From: Bremia lactucae
Taxonomy: Eukaryota; Oomycota; Peronosporomycetes; Peronosporales; Peronosporaceae
NCBI RefSeq assembly: GCF_004359215.1
Contig: NC_090614.1
Span: 2,777,518 to 2,841,517, forward strand
Direction of reading: 5' to 3'
DNA length: 64,000 nt
Positions 11,571 to 22,035 of this stretch are shown here, one piece after another (position 1 is the stretch's first letter; the number at the start of each line of letters is the position of its first letter). The notes beneath the pieces are model-generated. The model saw only the letters and a program-made list of their open reading frames with translations. It did not search any database and was not told the DNA's origin. The position numbers and the translations under genes were made by a program.

Positions 11571-11588
11571 GCGAGTCATTATCATTTT
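11571..11588 (+). promoter_or_regulatory. Oomycete-type initiator (Inr/FPR) core promoter
   Basis: GCGAGTCATTATCATTTT fits the oomycete start-site consensus (GCTCATT-YYN-CAWTTT) well. It lies about 50-65 nt upstream of the effector ATG at 11636, the usual short 5' UTR distance in oomycetes. The assignment rests on motif and spacing only. Confidence 0.6.
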
Positions 11589-11635
11589 GCTTCCGTCTCA
11601 GTAAGATCTCTTTCTTTCTTATTTCAACGAGCGAC

Positions 11636-12061
11636 ATGGTGCGTATGCTCCTGATTAGCAGTATTTTTGTGTCTGCGATTTCCCTCGGAGATTCGAGTGC
11701 TTTCCTCGTAGCCGCTAATATAGAGCAGGAAATGCGTGACACAATCCCAGTCGCGCCAGTTGCTAGATACCTGAAAGCTGGAGAACTGCGCAAATCTGCG
11801 AAATCTGAGGAGAGAATGTTTTCCAGCTCCAAACTATTCAAATTCTCCAAAGAAGACGAGAAGTTGTTCCAAGAAGCCGCGAAAGAGATTACTGATACAG
11901 CTTCAACCGCAAAAGGAGCTACAAGCAAATCAGAGACTGTAAAAAGAGAGATAGACCCAGTTGAAAAAACAATGGCAGCAAAAAGAAGAAAAAGAGCCGA
12001 TGCAAGAAAGAGAATAGATCTTGAAAATGGCATGGAAAAGCTCAATACAGATGACAACTAA
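11636..12061 (+). CDS. Candidate secreted RxLR-class effector (RXLK variant with EER)
   Basis: 141 codons from the ATG at 11636, chosen over an upstream in-frame start (11537) because it begins a clear signal peptide: MVRMLLISSIFVSAISLGDS, with cleavage likely after Ala22. RYLK at residues 44-47 replaces the canonical RXLR, and EER follows at 58-60, the normal spacing for host-translocated oomycete effectors. The C-terminal domain (about 80 residues) is hydrophilic, rich in Lys, Glu and Ala, and contains a bipartite basic cluster KRRKRADARKR (near 125) that could be a nuclear localisation signal. No WY-domain pattern is evident. The gene is single-exon, isolated, next to retroelements, and has an oomycete initiator upstream, all common for effectors. 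Host target unknown. Confidence 0.7.
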   Translation: MVRMLLISSIFVSAISLGDSSAFLVAANIEQEMRDTIPVAPVARYLKAGELRKSAKSEERMFSSSKLFKFSKEDEKLFQEAAKEITDTASTAKGATSKSETVKREIDPVEKTMAAKRRKRADARKRIDLENGMEKLNTDDN

Positions 12062-12500
12062 AAGGATAATACAAACAACAATGATGCTACGTAATTTAAT
12101 GTTGATGTATTAATTAAATCTGTAAGCGTCAAATTTTACTTGACATTTAAAAGCTATTGAAGTAGTACACTCCGAATTATTTCTGGTTGTCAATTTCGTC
12201 AATTTGTTAATTGCGCTGGAGCATATGTTAGGTGAATACGGGGTAATTTCTTAAAGGCATTCAGGTCATATTTAAAAAGCCCTGTAAGTACATTGTAATG
12301 GTGTTTCCGTTTCATAAATATTATTTTCGGTAAGAGGAATAATAAATACGATTTCCTTTAAGAGAAAATCAATAGATTTTTTGGTCTTTTATCAAATTCG
12401 ACTTAACAGTTCCAATATTACCAATTTTGGTAATATTGACGCGATAAGACAGTGATTCTTTTAATTGGTTGATTTTAGTTTGAATCAACCGATCTACACG
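12062..12500. other. Intergenic, AT-rich, 3' flank of effector
   Basis: No ORF or repeat recognised. It carries the presumed effector 3' UTR. A short inverted repeat (ATTACCAATTTTGGTAAT near 12417) is visible. It ends at the start of LTR3. Confidence 0.4.
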
Positions 12501-12938
12501 TGTAACGGGGTGTATCGTTACAAGAAAATTAACACTTTAAGGTTGTTAATTGTATATTATCTAAAAGGTAGAGAATATTTGGAGAATATATCTTTACGTG
12601 GTAATTTCCTAAAAGCTTATCTATTGGTAGATATACACCATTATATCTACTTTCTCCGCGGTCCAGTCAGCGCTGGACGCACGCAAAAGAAAAAGACAGA
12701 TAAGACTTCATTACATGTTTTGTATTAGTTTAAAATTAATTTAGTACTTAATAGACAGAAGCAGAAGAACTTAATTATATTAAATACGGTTTTATCAACC
12801 TCTTTTAAGCAAGTGCTATAAAGAGAGTCTTCCTTTGCACGTACTAGGTGCGTGAACTGACGTGAGGCACCACTCGCACCGAGGCAGTGCGAAGTGGACT
12901 TTTATTGAAACAGTACAAGTCAGTAGTGCTCCGTTACA
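12501..12938 (+). repeat. LTR3 (5' LTR of Gypsy family 3)
   Basis: Begins TGTAACGGGGTGTATCGTTACA and ends GTGCTCCGTTACA, giving TG...CA ends and about 438 bp. The following bases (TGGTAGCACTTTG near 12941) are a possible tRNA primer-binding site. Family members are at 14713-15066 (inverted, partial) and 34046-34212 plus 42675-42962 (one LTR split by the LINE). It directly precedes a gag gene. Confidence 0.8.
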
Positions 12939-13020
12939 CCTGGTAGCACTTTGTAGTTCGTCCGTTTCGCGTGATAGCTACTCCTTTCTAAGTGACATAG
13001 AAAGGAGTGCGGTCAAACGA

Positions 13021-14050
13021 ATGAGTTCGACCGTAGGGAACGATGCCATCTTGGCCATGCTGTCCGATTTTGACAAAGATGCCCTCTATTTATCATCGCC
13101 AAGTTCATACACATGAACATGACGAGGCGAAGGAGAAGGTAGCCTTGCTTAATCCGCAAGGCTCTCAACAGGCAGAATTGTTGAGGTTACAACAAGTACA
13201 GAACCCTGTACCTGGGATGACGCACACGCGTCGTCCGGAAACCTGAAAGATTGACATCTCTAAGTATAGGGGAGTCGAAGAAGACTCTCTCTTGAGATGG
13301 TTTGTCGAGTTGGACGATGCATTAAGGGCACGTCACATCGTCGACGAGCAAATGCAAGTCGCATTCGCTCAATCAGATTAGGCAGGTCGCTCCAAAACTT
13401 GGGCATTGAGCCTTACGTTGCGCGACCCATACGTCTTTGGGTCGCTATAGGCTTTTAAAACCCGACTCAAACAGACGTTTGAGCCACCAAGGGCTGAGTT
13501 CAGAGCTCGTTCAGAGCTTCTGAAACTTAAGCAAGGCAAGCGTGATGTGCACGCATATGCCCAGCACATACGACTCTTAGCGAGTTGTATTACCAATAAC
13601 CCAGTCCATGAACACACGTTGATTACGGTGTTCATGCAAGGTCTTACGGATGGTCCCGTAAAGACCCACCTGTTCCGCTTGGAACTGGATACGCTTGAAG
13701 AAGCAATATCCGTAGCGGAACAGGAGGACTTTAGCTTGAGACAGGCTCAAGCAAGTTCGTCATCATATCGTCCACCTAGACGACACGAACTAGGAGGTCC
13801 AGAACCCATGGACCTTTCCTATGTCGAAAGCGAGAAACCTCGCTTTTCGAATAATAAGCGATCGCAGAAATGCCATCGCTGCCAAAAATTGGGACATTAC
13901 GCTCATGAGTGTAGTGCCCCACGTCCAGCACCAAAAGGTACTGAACGTAATTTTGGATCGTATGCCAAAAAGGGCAACGGTCGCGGATCCGACGTTGTTG
14001 CGAAATCGCAACAGCGAGGCGGACCGCCAAAAAATGGACGGGGTCAGTAG
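13021..14050 (+). pseudogene. Gag (Ty3/Gypsy family 3), frameshifted
   Basis: The frame starts MSSTVGNDAILAMLSDFDKD at 13021. After frame changes it reads VEEDSLLRWFVELDDALRAR, then ALSLTLRDPYVFGSL and, from 13450, the capsid C-terminal part AFKTRLKQTFEPPRAEFRA. The intact 3' frame (13547-14050) has FMQGLTDGPVKTHLFR, a nucleocapsid zinc knuckle CHRCQKLGHYAHEC (perfect CX2CX4HX4C, near 13872) and a Gly/Arg/Lys-rich tail. It would package the retroelement RNA. At least one stop (13378) and two frame changes disable it. Confidence 0.8.
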
Positions 14051-14089
14051 GGGCGCAACGCCCTACTGATCCAGCAACCTCAAGAGAAT

Positions 14090-14325
14090 TTGCAAATCTC
14101 TTGACAAAAGTTGCTCCAGACACACAATCATTATGTGTCTCTGCACCTGGTGATGAGGTATCCCTCATCACCTTGAAGTTGAAAGTGACAAATGATTTGT
14201 CACTTAGAGCCCTAGTGGACTGCGGAGCGTCGAATAACTTTATTCGTCGCCAGTCACTAGAGGGTCGTAGGCTCAAATATGTTGAGCGCGACATCCCTCC
14301 AACGAGGTTACCAAGTAGGAAGTAG
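14090..14325 (+). pseudogene. Aspartic protease N-terminus (Gypsy family 3), truncated
   Basis: The frame 14101-14325 continues from gag: LLTKVAPDTQSLCVSA, then LRALVDCGASNNFIRRQSLE. The retropepsin catalytic motif D-S/T-G is altered to DCGAS, a form also found in other oomycete Gypsy elements. The protein is cut at about 14325, where an inverted LTR2 has been inserted, so the flaps and the rest of pol are missing. Confidence 0.7.
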
Positions 14326-14667
14326 TTTTCAGACTGATATATATTTAACAAAATTAAATATAATACCTATTTTTACCAATTAAAATGTTATCTCTATAGA
14401 TAACACTTAATATGTATTGCGAGCGTATCTTTCTAGATACCTCGCGTAACGGATGACGCTAGCCGTCATCACGGATGACGCTGGGTGTCATCTCTCCTAA
14501 TGTGAATGCACCCATGTGCATCACGTACACAAGGGTTGGTCACAAATGTGCATTACACCCGAATGCTGGGTCTAATTATTATTATTTAGTAATTGACCAT
14601 CCCCTTAAGTACACCAAGTGTACTTAAGGGGGACTGTGTAACATTAGGGAAACTTTAGCTTGTTACA
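14326..14667 (-). repeat. LTR2 copy (inverted), inserted in Gypsy family 3
   Basis: On the minus strand it starts TGTAACAAGCTAAAGTTTCCC at 14667 and shares with the LTRs at 9181 and 60525 the blocks AAGTACACTTGGTGTACTTA, GTGCATTCACATTAGGAGAG and GATACGCTCGCAATACATA. A short stretch at about 14668-14712 (TAAGTTGAGCGTGGCCGC) matches the other end of LTR2, so a rearranged or tandem fragment is also present. Confidence 0.7.
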
Positions 14668-14712
14668 TAAGTTGAGCGTGGCCGCATTACGACGTGCCCG
14701 CCAACAGCTTCA

Positions 14713-15066
14713 GTGCAAGTCCACTTCGCACTGCTTCAGTGCGAGTGGTGCCACACGTTACTTAATGTACACTAGTGCGTGCAGAGGAAGATTCTCTATA
14801 AAACACTTGCTTTATAGAGATAAAAGTAAACTGTATTAATTAGAATTAATCTCTTCTGTTTCTATCTAAATTATACTAACTTACTTATATATAAATACAA
14901 AACATGTAATAAAGTCTTTTATTTCTGTTTGCGCGTCCAGTGCTGACTGGACCGCGGAGCAAGTAGATAGATGTAATGGCCTAAATCTACCAATGAATAA
15001 GCTTTTTGAATGTCACTATGTTAAGTGTTATTCCGAAAATATTATCTACTCTTACAAAATAGATTA
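14713..15066 (-). repeat. LTR3 fragment, inverted
   Basis: Reverse complement of much of the LTR at 12501-12938: shared blocks include GCGAAGTGGACTTG, TTACATGTTTTGTAT and CCGCGGTCCAGTCAG. It is in the opposite orientation to the 5' LTR at 12501, so the two are not a simple LTR pair of one intact element. It ends against the terminal repeat of the next feature. Confidence 0.7.
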
Positions 15067-16073
15067 AGGGAACCGGTATAGACACACCCCTCTTTGGTAT
15101 AGCACGTCTGTATTGAAAAGACGTCACATAAAATATTTTCACTGTATGGTCATTCCACTGCATCCAAAATTAACAATTATTCCTTTACAGTCGTCCATAG
15201 CCCCCCACCACCACCAAATTACATTTGGAAGCTGATTGTGCCAAACCCCTTAATTATCTATTTGTATTCATGAGAGTAGCGTAATGGTAGCAACTTGTTG
15301 ATAACTAGTATTCGAATTGAGAAACCTTTATGCAGGCCTTCCCAGCTTCAGTAGCCTGCAAAAATACTTTTCAATATTTGTGTAATTGAATGTTTAACAG
15401 CAAGATGCTTTTTTAACAAAGAAAGTGCGAGCGGAAGCCGATGAACCTGAAACACAAAGGGAATTGTGGCTAGCTTGCGCCCCTGGTGGGTAAAAAATGA
15501 CCACTAAGATTCGCCTATATGAAGGTAAGAATGCACTTCCGCAAACGTGAGTAGAATTAAAGTAATATAAATTCATCCTCAGCTTGACCACCACATACTA
15601 ACTAACATGCATGCGCAAGAGCGCACCTCCGACCTTTGTCGCTTATTTCCAGCTCAACTTCTCTCTCGTGCTCGATTTGCTGCTCTTCCTTTTCGCTATT
15701 CTTATAACTTGCCAATCAAGTTCGAGCGCACTTGGCTTTTTCTCACCTGTTAAAAACAGTACATCTAACATCGCCAAACGAAAACGCGGTTTCTGATGTG
15801 CTCAGGGGCAGTCACACCCATTGCACTACTCTCATGTAGATAGTTAGGTGTGTGACTATAGCGATTCCCTTATGTAACTTAGGGTGTACTAAAGTCCAAA
15901 AACGGATCTAATGACGACTCTAAAGGAATATTAGTTAATTTTGCGGTATAGCGGAATAAAAAAAAATTATGCTGTCATTTGTAATTTATAGTATTTATCT
16001 TATTAAAACTAACTGACGGGGAGGAGGAGGTGTGATTTCATAAGGGGGGGGTGTTTATACCGGTTCCTAGAAG
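15067..16073. mobile_element. Possible non-autonomous TIR DNA transposon, about 1 kb
   Basis: Near-perfect terminal inverted repeats: left GGAACCGGTATAGACAC (from 15070), right GTGTTTATACCGGTTCC (ending about 16068). They diverge inwards, where both carry C/G runs. The interior has only short unrelated frames (15594-15394 minus, 15611-15796 plus) and no transposase. A TA may flank each end, which would suit a mariner-like element, but the target duplication is not clear. Confidence 0.4.
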
Positions 16074-16606
16074 CAATTATGCCGCAATTAGGTGCCAGAA
16101 ATACGTGGCCGTTACTCAAGTTATATCTTGAAGGTAAACTATGGATCAGCATTTTTTAGGGTTAATTCTAAGCTAATTAAGAATTTAGATAAGCGAAAAG
16201 TGCGCAATTTCTAGAGCTTTAAGTGTGATATATATGATATGCATTCTTCATTGCGTTTTAAATACACCTTTTTGCTTAACACTCAAGAAGATATTGCGTT
16301 GCTCAATGCCGAAAGTCATAGACTACAAACAATTTTTACCATAAACAGCACAACTATAGGACTTCTAATGCAAGTCTCAGCTTAGAAGGTCGTGAGTAGG
16401 GCTGCAACGAGCACATAAAAGATGTAGAATTAAGTGGACAATTTCGGACCAGAACAAGTACACCTTGTGTTACATGTTACGGCTTCATGGATTTTACTCA
16501 AACTCATCAAAGCTCAGAACCCGAGGTTGTTCCGTCCATTTGTAATTAGTAAAGAAGCCCGTCACGACTTGCTGCACCACCAAGGCGATATCCCCGCTTT
16601 TAGCAA

Positions 16607-16623
16607 CGAGTTTCACAATTTAA
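16607..16623 (+). promoter_or_regulatory. Oomycete-type initiator upstream of hydrolase 1
   Basis: CGAGTTTCACAATTTAA resembles the oomycete Inr/FPR consensus and lies about 65-80 nt before the ATG at 16686. The equivalent region upstream of the paralogue at 52429 (AGCTTCACAATTTCACG on the minus strand) keeps the CACAATTT core, which supports function. Confidence 0.5.
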
Positions 16624-16685
16624 CCTTATTTCCCATAAACTTCCCAACGCCGCAGAACGTTTTCCATTAAGCAGTGACAAAATCG

Positions 16686-18287
16686 ATGAAACTGCTGTTG
16701 CCATCTGTCCTCGCTTTGTTAAGCTGCGCAATCGCATCGCCAGTCCCTTCGCTTCGTGACGCCCCATCAATAAAGCTTCATGTCACTTACAAACGCAAGA
16801 ACATGTTTTTGCATGGCCATTCGGAATTCAACATTTTTGCCACGCCCGTGTTTTACAACAATGCCTCTAAAGTGCTTTACGACAGCTACGCCACCTTTAT
16901 TGACGACGACGAGACGCATGTTTACACGGTGTTTCATGGATCTGCATTCCTCACGACTACAGATGCGTCCAACTCTAAAATGACACAGTGTCTATCTTCT
17001 AGCATGATACCTTTTGATGAAATTTTACAAGCATTGAATGATGCCACCCCGATTCCAAGTGCGTCGATCGGTAACGCGCTCGTTAAGTGTCCGAGCACGA
17101 ACCTTTTTAAAACGACGTTTGCGGGTACTCACTATGCCCTCTGCGCCTTTGGGAAAGCTGGTTTCAGAGCTCATAGCAGCGATATGGACATTTCTGTTAA
17201 GTACCTCGACCGTCATATTACCGTTTTGAAGCCAGCTTTCAATAAAACGACAATAAGCTGTGAAAGCGTCGAGAAACCCACGACATTGACACCTATAGCT
17301 CTCGCACTTGCTACTGGCCACGACATGCCATCAAGTGTGTCGAGAAGGTTGAAACCAGAGGCTCATCTGGTTATGGAAGCTTCTAGCTGTGAAACGTGCA
17401 ATACCACACCGCGTCCGTGTATGTTTCTCCATGGATTAGGGAATCCCGTTGACAGAGACACGGTGCAAGATTCGCCTCACTTGATCCCTTTAAAACTTGG
17501 TGATATGCGGGACCATGCGCCGTGCTGCTCGGTTGTCAAATATGCCGTCGTAGAAAGCTTGGATGCCGGATGGATGAATGAAACGCTTCAGCAAAAGTTT
17601 TGCAATCTTGCGCTTTCAATGAGTGATACTAGTGATTTGGACGCTGGAATTATTGATAATACGATTATAGTAACCCACTCCATGGGTGGTCTTGTCATGG
17701 CTACTGCCATTGCCAACAACAAGTGCTCAATTAGTGACACAACATCGTGGGTGTCTTCGAGTCCACCAATGATGGGCAGCATGGCGTCCGACTATCTCAT
17801 TGACGTCTGCGATAAAGGAAAGCATATTGACATCAAAGTCGATATACTGGACATGTTCGATCAATGTCCCGTGCCAAATTCTCGCCGTTCAACTATATAC
17901 GAGGGCGAACAATATAGCGACTTAACCACCAATGTTGCTTATGTAGCTGCCCAGAAAGTGTATCGCGAGAATGTTGTCGCGGCAATGTGCAGTGACAGTT
18001 ACTATGGACTCATGTCCATTTATCATGCCCCAAGCATTCTAGCGGCCAAGCTGATTAACCACAAGTCTAAGGAAAATGATGGACTTGTCGAGTTTGAAAG
18101 TTGTCTAGGAGGCATGAGTGCGGACAAGTTCAAAGACCACTATCGCAATCAGTTCTACAGACCCCGTTTAAACCATGCGGATACGGCGTTTTTGACTGGT
18201 GATAGCTCGTTTCGTAGCAAGCAAAAGCCACGGAAGTGGTTTGAATGTTTAGACTATGAAGTGCCTAGAAAGAAAAATATCTTTTAA
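16686..18287 (+). CDS. Secreted alpha/beta hydrolase (lipase-like), copy 1
   Basis: 533 codons from the ATG at 16686 (an in-frame GTG at 16674 is not needed). The N-terminus MKLLLPSVLALLSCAIASP is a strong signal peptide, cleaved likely after Ala17. An N-terminal Cys-containing domain of about 220 residues of unknown fold is followed by an alpha/beta hydrolase domain: oxyanion-hole motif FLHGLG (249-252), nucleophile elbow VTHSMGG (Ser332; the usual first Gly of GXSXG is Thr here), candidate acid Asp465 in ENDGLVEF, and His497 in LNHADTAF. Many cysteines suggest disulfides and extracellular action, probably on lipids or esters; the substrate is not evident. It is intact, single-exon and flanked by retroelements. 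It shares about 550 bp of upstream DNA with the copy at 50870-52429, so promoter and gene were duplicated together. Confidence 0.85.
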   Translation: MKLLLPSVLALLSCAIASPVPSLRDAPSIKLHVTYKRKNMFLHGHSEFNIFATPVFYNNASKVLYDSYATFIDDDETHVYTVFHGSAFLTTTDASNSKMTQCLSSSMIPFDEILQALNDATPIPSASIGNALVKCPSTNLFKTTFAGTHYALCAFGKAGFRAHSSDMDISVKYLDRHITVLKPAFNKTTISCESVEKPTTLTPIALALATGHDMPSSVSRRLKPEAHLVMEASSCETCNTTPRPCMFLHGLGNPVDRDTVQDSPHLIPLKLGDMRDHAPCCSVVKYAVVESLDAGWMNETLQQKFCNLALSMSDTSDLDAGIIDNTIIVTHSMGGLVMATAIANNKCSISDTTSWVSSSPPMMGSMASDYLIDVCDKGKHIDIKVDILDMFDQCPVPNSRRSTIYEGEQYSDLTTNVAYVAAQKVYRENVVAAMCSDSYYGLMSIYHAPSILAAKLINHKSKENDGLVEFESCLGGMSADKFKDHYRNQFYRPRLNHADTAFLTGDSSFRSKQKPRKWFECLDYEVPRKKNIF

Positions 18288-18354
18288 GTTTAGAGCGTAA
18301 GCACTGTGAAAGGAAAGATTTTTTTTTATTTTGATGGCATCTCTTGAACCACAT

Positions 18355-18648
18355 CGGTTGGAGAACGGTTGTTGTGGTACATTTACCTTGTGGGTAATTT
18401 ACCCTTTTATCCTTTTCTAAAATAGTAAATTACTTGAATCCCATTTATTATGGCTAACAAATGCTGATTAAAATCTGGCGGCCGGATCTATTTTTCAATT
18501 AGCTAGTGTAAGCTTCTAGATTAAATGATGAAATATAGTGCAATTCTCCTTTCAATCTTAAAGCGTTAAGTGTTTTCCTAACTAAGGCGTGCGCATTGAT
18601 CTGTAGAAGATAGAAGCCTATGTAAGGTATATTCTTGGGCACTAGTTG
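18355..18648 (+). repeat. LTR1, solo copy
   Basis: The plus strand reads CACATCGGTTGGAGAACGGT, the reverse complement of the LTR at 7225-7545, and ends GGGCACTAGTTG at 18648, immediately before an LTR2. No family 1 internal sequence adjoins it, so it behaves as a solo LTR 70 bp downstream of hydrolase 1, where it could affect polyadenylation. Confidence 0.7.
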
Positions 18649-18815
18649 TGTAACGGGCTAAAGTTGCCCTAATGCTACACAGTCCCGTTAAGTATACAAA
18701 GTGTACATAAGGGAATGGTTAATAACTTCAATAAAGTAATTAGACCCACCACTTGGGTGTGGTTCCCATTGTACCCACATAGATGCATTCACATTAGGAG
18801 GGATGACCTTCGAAC
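18649..18815 (+). repeat. LTR2 fragment (5' side of family 2 copy 2)
   Basis: Starts TGTAACGGGCTAAAGTTGCC and matches the first about 165 bp of LTR2, ending at the block ATTCACATTAGGAGGGATGA. The 3' part of the LTR and all of gag are missing, so pol sequence starts directly after it. The second fragment at 23438-23572 ends at the same block. Confidence 0.7.
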
Positions 18816-21800
18816 GAGGTGTTCGAGGCGGTCACAGCCGATATTGCAGAGGCATTCTCAGTTGAGGTGCTCCGGCAAGTATTTAAATCTGCCGAGGGGA
18901 TAGTAAATCTCCCGGAGATGTCGTCCGATCTGTTTCTTGCCGATTAAAGGAAGAAAAGATCCAGGAAAAAGTCACACCAATTCCCGAAGAGAACTTGGCG
19001 GACTGTTGCTCGTCGTCCACAATGAACGAGAGCGTCCATCATACGGACAAAAAGAAACGGTCCTCAAGGCTGGGATGCCTTGAGAGACATTCCTTTTTTG
19101 AGGTCCTGCTAAAAGATCGCGATGTGTTCCTAGAAGAAATGCCGAGCCGCGTGCTAGCAGATAAGGTCATCGGGCACGATATAGACCTCATGCCTGGCAC
19201 CAAGTACTGTGTGACGAGGCAATGGCCGTTGCCGAAAGAACAAGTCGATTATATCGATGAGTTTTTCGACAAGCAATCCAAGCCAAAACATGTGCGTGAG
19301 AGCAAATCTCCTCACTGCAGCCCGAAATTTTTTGTGCGTAAAGCCACAGGTGGATGGCGCGTGGTTCATTCGCACAATAAGCTGAACCCGGCGACCATAC
19401 CGGCTGATACGCCAATCCCATGAAAAAATGTTCTGTTGAACTTCATGGGAAAGTCAACTGTTTTTTCGGCGTTGATTTTAAAGAATGACTACTATCAGGT
19501 ACTCATGAGAGAGTCCGATGTAGCCAAAACGGCAGTAAGCACCCGAAGCGGTATGATTTGGGAGTTGCTTTGTGATGCCCCAAGGTTTAAAAATGCAACA
19601 GCGACATTCAACCGAGGGTGGCTCACTGGATGCGTCAGAACTTCCTACGCGCCCCATTACTTTGACGATGTATTGTGCATTGTAGGGCTGAGGACGGGCT
19701 GAGCGCAATAGAGTCGCACAAGCGTGATTTAGACGCTGTATTGCAGACTGTGAAGGACATCCAATTATACGTCAACTTGCAAAAGTGCGTCATAAAGGTC
19801 CCTGGGTACTGTGCTGGGCCGCATCGTTGGTACACATGGTGTACGAGAAGACCCAGACTAGGTAAAATCAGTAAAGGAATGGCCAATCCCACGGCATGTG
19901 AAGGATTTTTGCGCCAATTCCTAGGGCTCGCTAATTGTGCATAAGTATATCAAGAATTATGCTGAGCAAACTAAATCATTATCTGATCTCCTTAAAAAAG
20001 GACACATAATGGGTTTGGTCAAAGGAATAAGTTTACGCGTTTACATCAGTGAAGCAATATCTTGTAGAGGCACCGGTCTTGGCATTGCCAGACGCGGATA
20101 GGCCCTTTAGCATCTTCTGCGATGCAAGTAATTTTGGAATCGGCAGCGCGCTCATGCAGAAGGATGACGACGGCGTTGACCGTGTCATCTCGTATCAGGC
20201 CCGGCTATTAAAAGCCGCGGAACTGAATTACCACGTGCATGACAAAAAGCTACTTTCAATAAAGTATGCTCTTGTCAAGTTTCGTGTGCACCGAACCATT
20301 TGTGGTTATACGGATCACGCATCACTGCGGACCGCAATAAATTCACCGCACCTCTCGCTTAGAATGGCAAAAATGGCTTACATTATTCACTGAATTCAAT
20401 TTCGAATTTGATTACAAGCCAGGTAAGTCGAATGTCTTGGCTGACGCTTTCTCGCGCAGACCAGACTTCGAAGCAAGACATCAGGAAAGTGTGTCTAGTA
20501 CGAAAGCACAATTTTAGCCGTCAACGTTGGCTGCCATAAAGGCACACCACGTGACGAGCTCATTAGCCTCTGAAATAAAAGAGGGGTACAGTCAGGACTG
20601 CCATTGTCGCCTTCTTTTGGATCACTTTGGTGGACGAAAGGTTTTCCTTCCGTCGCACCTGAAAGCTAAGCCAAATCGCTTTAGCTACAGCGATGGTCTA
20701 TTATGGCATACAGCTGTCACCTTGTGATTCCTTGAGATTCTATGTGCCTCATGACACAGATCTCAAGCTGATGATCCTTCACGAGCATCATGATGCGCCA
20801 TCTTGTGGGCATCTGGGCCGTGAAAACACATTCTTACGAGTGTCAGAGGAATTTTGGTGGCCACACCTATATCGATGAGTGGCCAACTATATTCGCTCTT
20901 GCGATGAGTGTCAGCGCATCAACCGGCACAGTCCAGCACTGCGCCACTGAAGCCGCTACCGATCCCAACCAACTGTTGGAAGTCAGTAAGTCTGGACTTC
21001 ATAATTGGCATGCCGCCCGATCATAAGAATCGGACGGGGCTCGTCGTCTTTGTAGACAAACTGAGCAAAATGGTGCGTTTAGCACCATGCAAGACATCGA
21101 TCACAGCCAAGGGGGAAGCTCTCTTGTTCCTGGATCATGTTTGCCGACTACACGGGATGCCCGAGTTCATAATATCGGACTGGGATCCACGTTTCAGGTC
21201 TGCTTTTTGGCGACATGTGTTGAGCTGCTAGTTAGCTAGCTCCACATGTTGACCACCCCCACACCGATGGCCAAACAGAACGTACTAATCGGGTCATGGC
21301 GGATGTCTTGCGCACTATAGCAACTCCCAAAGAGTGGAGCAAGCAATTGTTCTTTGTGGAGTTCGCTATAAAAATAGTGTCCACGCCAGTACGGGTGAGA
21401 CACCGTTTTATTTGACAGACTGCGCCATCCTCGGACGCCAGTCTTGTTTGTGTGCAGCCCGAGTCTTAGTGGGGGAGGGCCCCTCACTATGCTCGGTGCG
21501 AAAGAGGGACATAGTTTCGTCAATATGACGATGACGCGCGAGGGTATCATCTCAACGACAGAAACTTGCCCTAGTGACGCAGCCGGTTTAGCAGCGGTCA
21601 ATAAAACTACGCCTTATGATCGACCTCTTGGCGGTATCATAGATGAGTTGGATACAAAAGCGAGAGTGAGGCTTAACGCTTTGTCGATGAGCGATTAGCC
21701 ATCACACGTAAAGTCCGTGACGCAGCGACCGAAATGGTCGCAAAAATAAGGAATGCTTTAGAGTGGGGGGAAAGTACAATAAAAAAGTACTGTTACCCTG

Positions 21801-22035
21801 CCTAAAAATGCAATTTTTGGATAACCTGGATGTTCTACGAAGTCCGGGTAGTAGAGGTTGGAGACCTAAATTATAGGCCCACCCCTCCAGTTTATACGAA
21901 GATGCACCCCGTATTTTACGTGGGCGGTATGTAGACCCAAATCAGGTCACGTACCTACATCCGTCCAAGGATACCGATGGTGACGCCGAATGTGATTCGA
22001 GCGTCGATCGGGTGAGGAAGACGGAGAAGGCGAAC
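18816..22035 (+). pseudogene. Gypsy family 2 pol (RT-RNase H-integrase), copy 2
   Basis: RT begins in 18995-19423 (DIDLMPGTKYCVTRQWPLPK, then ATGGWRVVHSHNKLNPATIP). After frameshifts the catalytic box reads YFDDVLCIV near 19660. RNase H is at 20049-20393 (Asp in FCDASNFGIGSALM, Glu replaced by Lys in HDKKLLSIKYAL, Asp in YTDHASL). Integrase follows: zinc finger HEHHDAPSCGHLG ... CDECQR (about 20780-20930), core DFIIGMPPDHKNRTG, then VDKLSKMVRLAPC, second Asp in SDWDPRF, and the C-terminal PVFYVG-like end near 21900. There is no chromodomain; the tail is Asp/Ser-rich. Numerous stops and frameshifts. The 5' half is deleted. Confidence 0.8.

Noticed and set aside
11554..12057. 167-codon minus-strand ORF opposite the effector
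   Set aside because: Hydrophobic/Ser-rich translation is the complement of the Lys/Glu/Ala-rich effector; no start context or domain, and the sense strand has signal peptide, motif and promoter.
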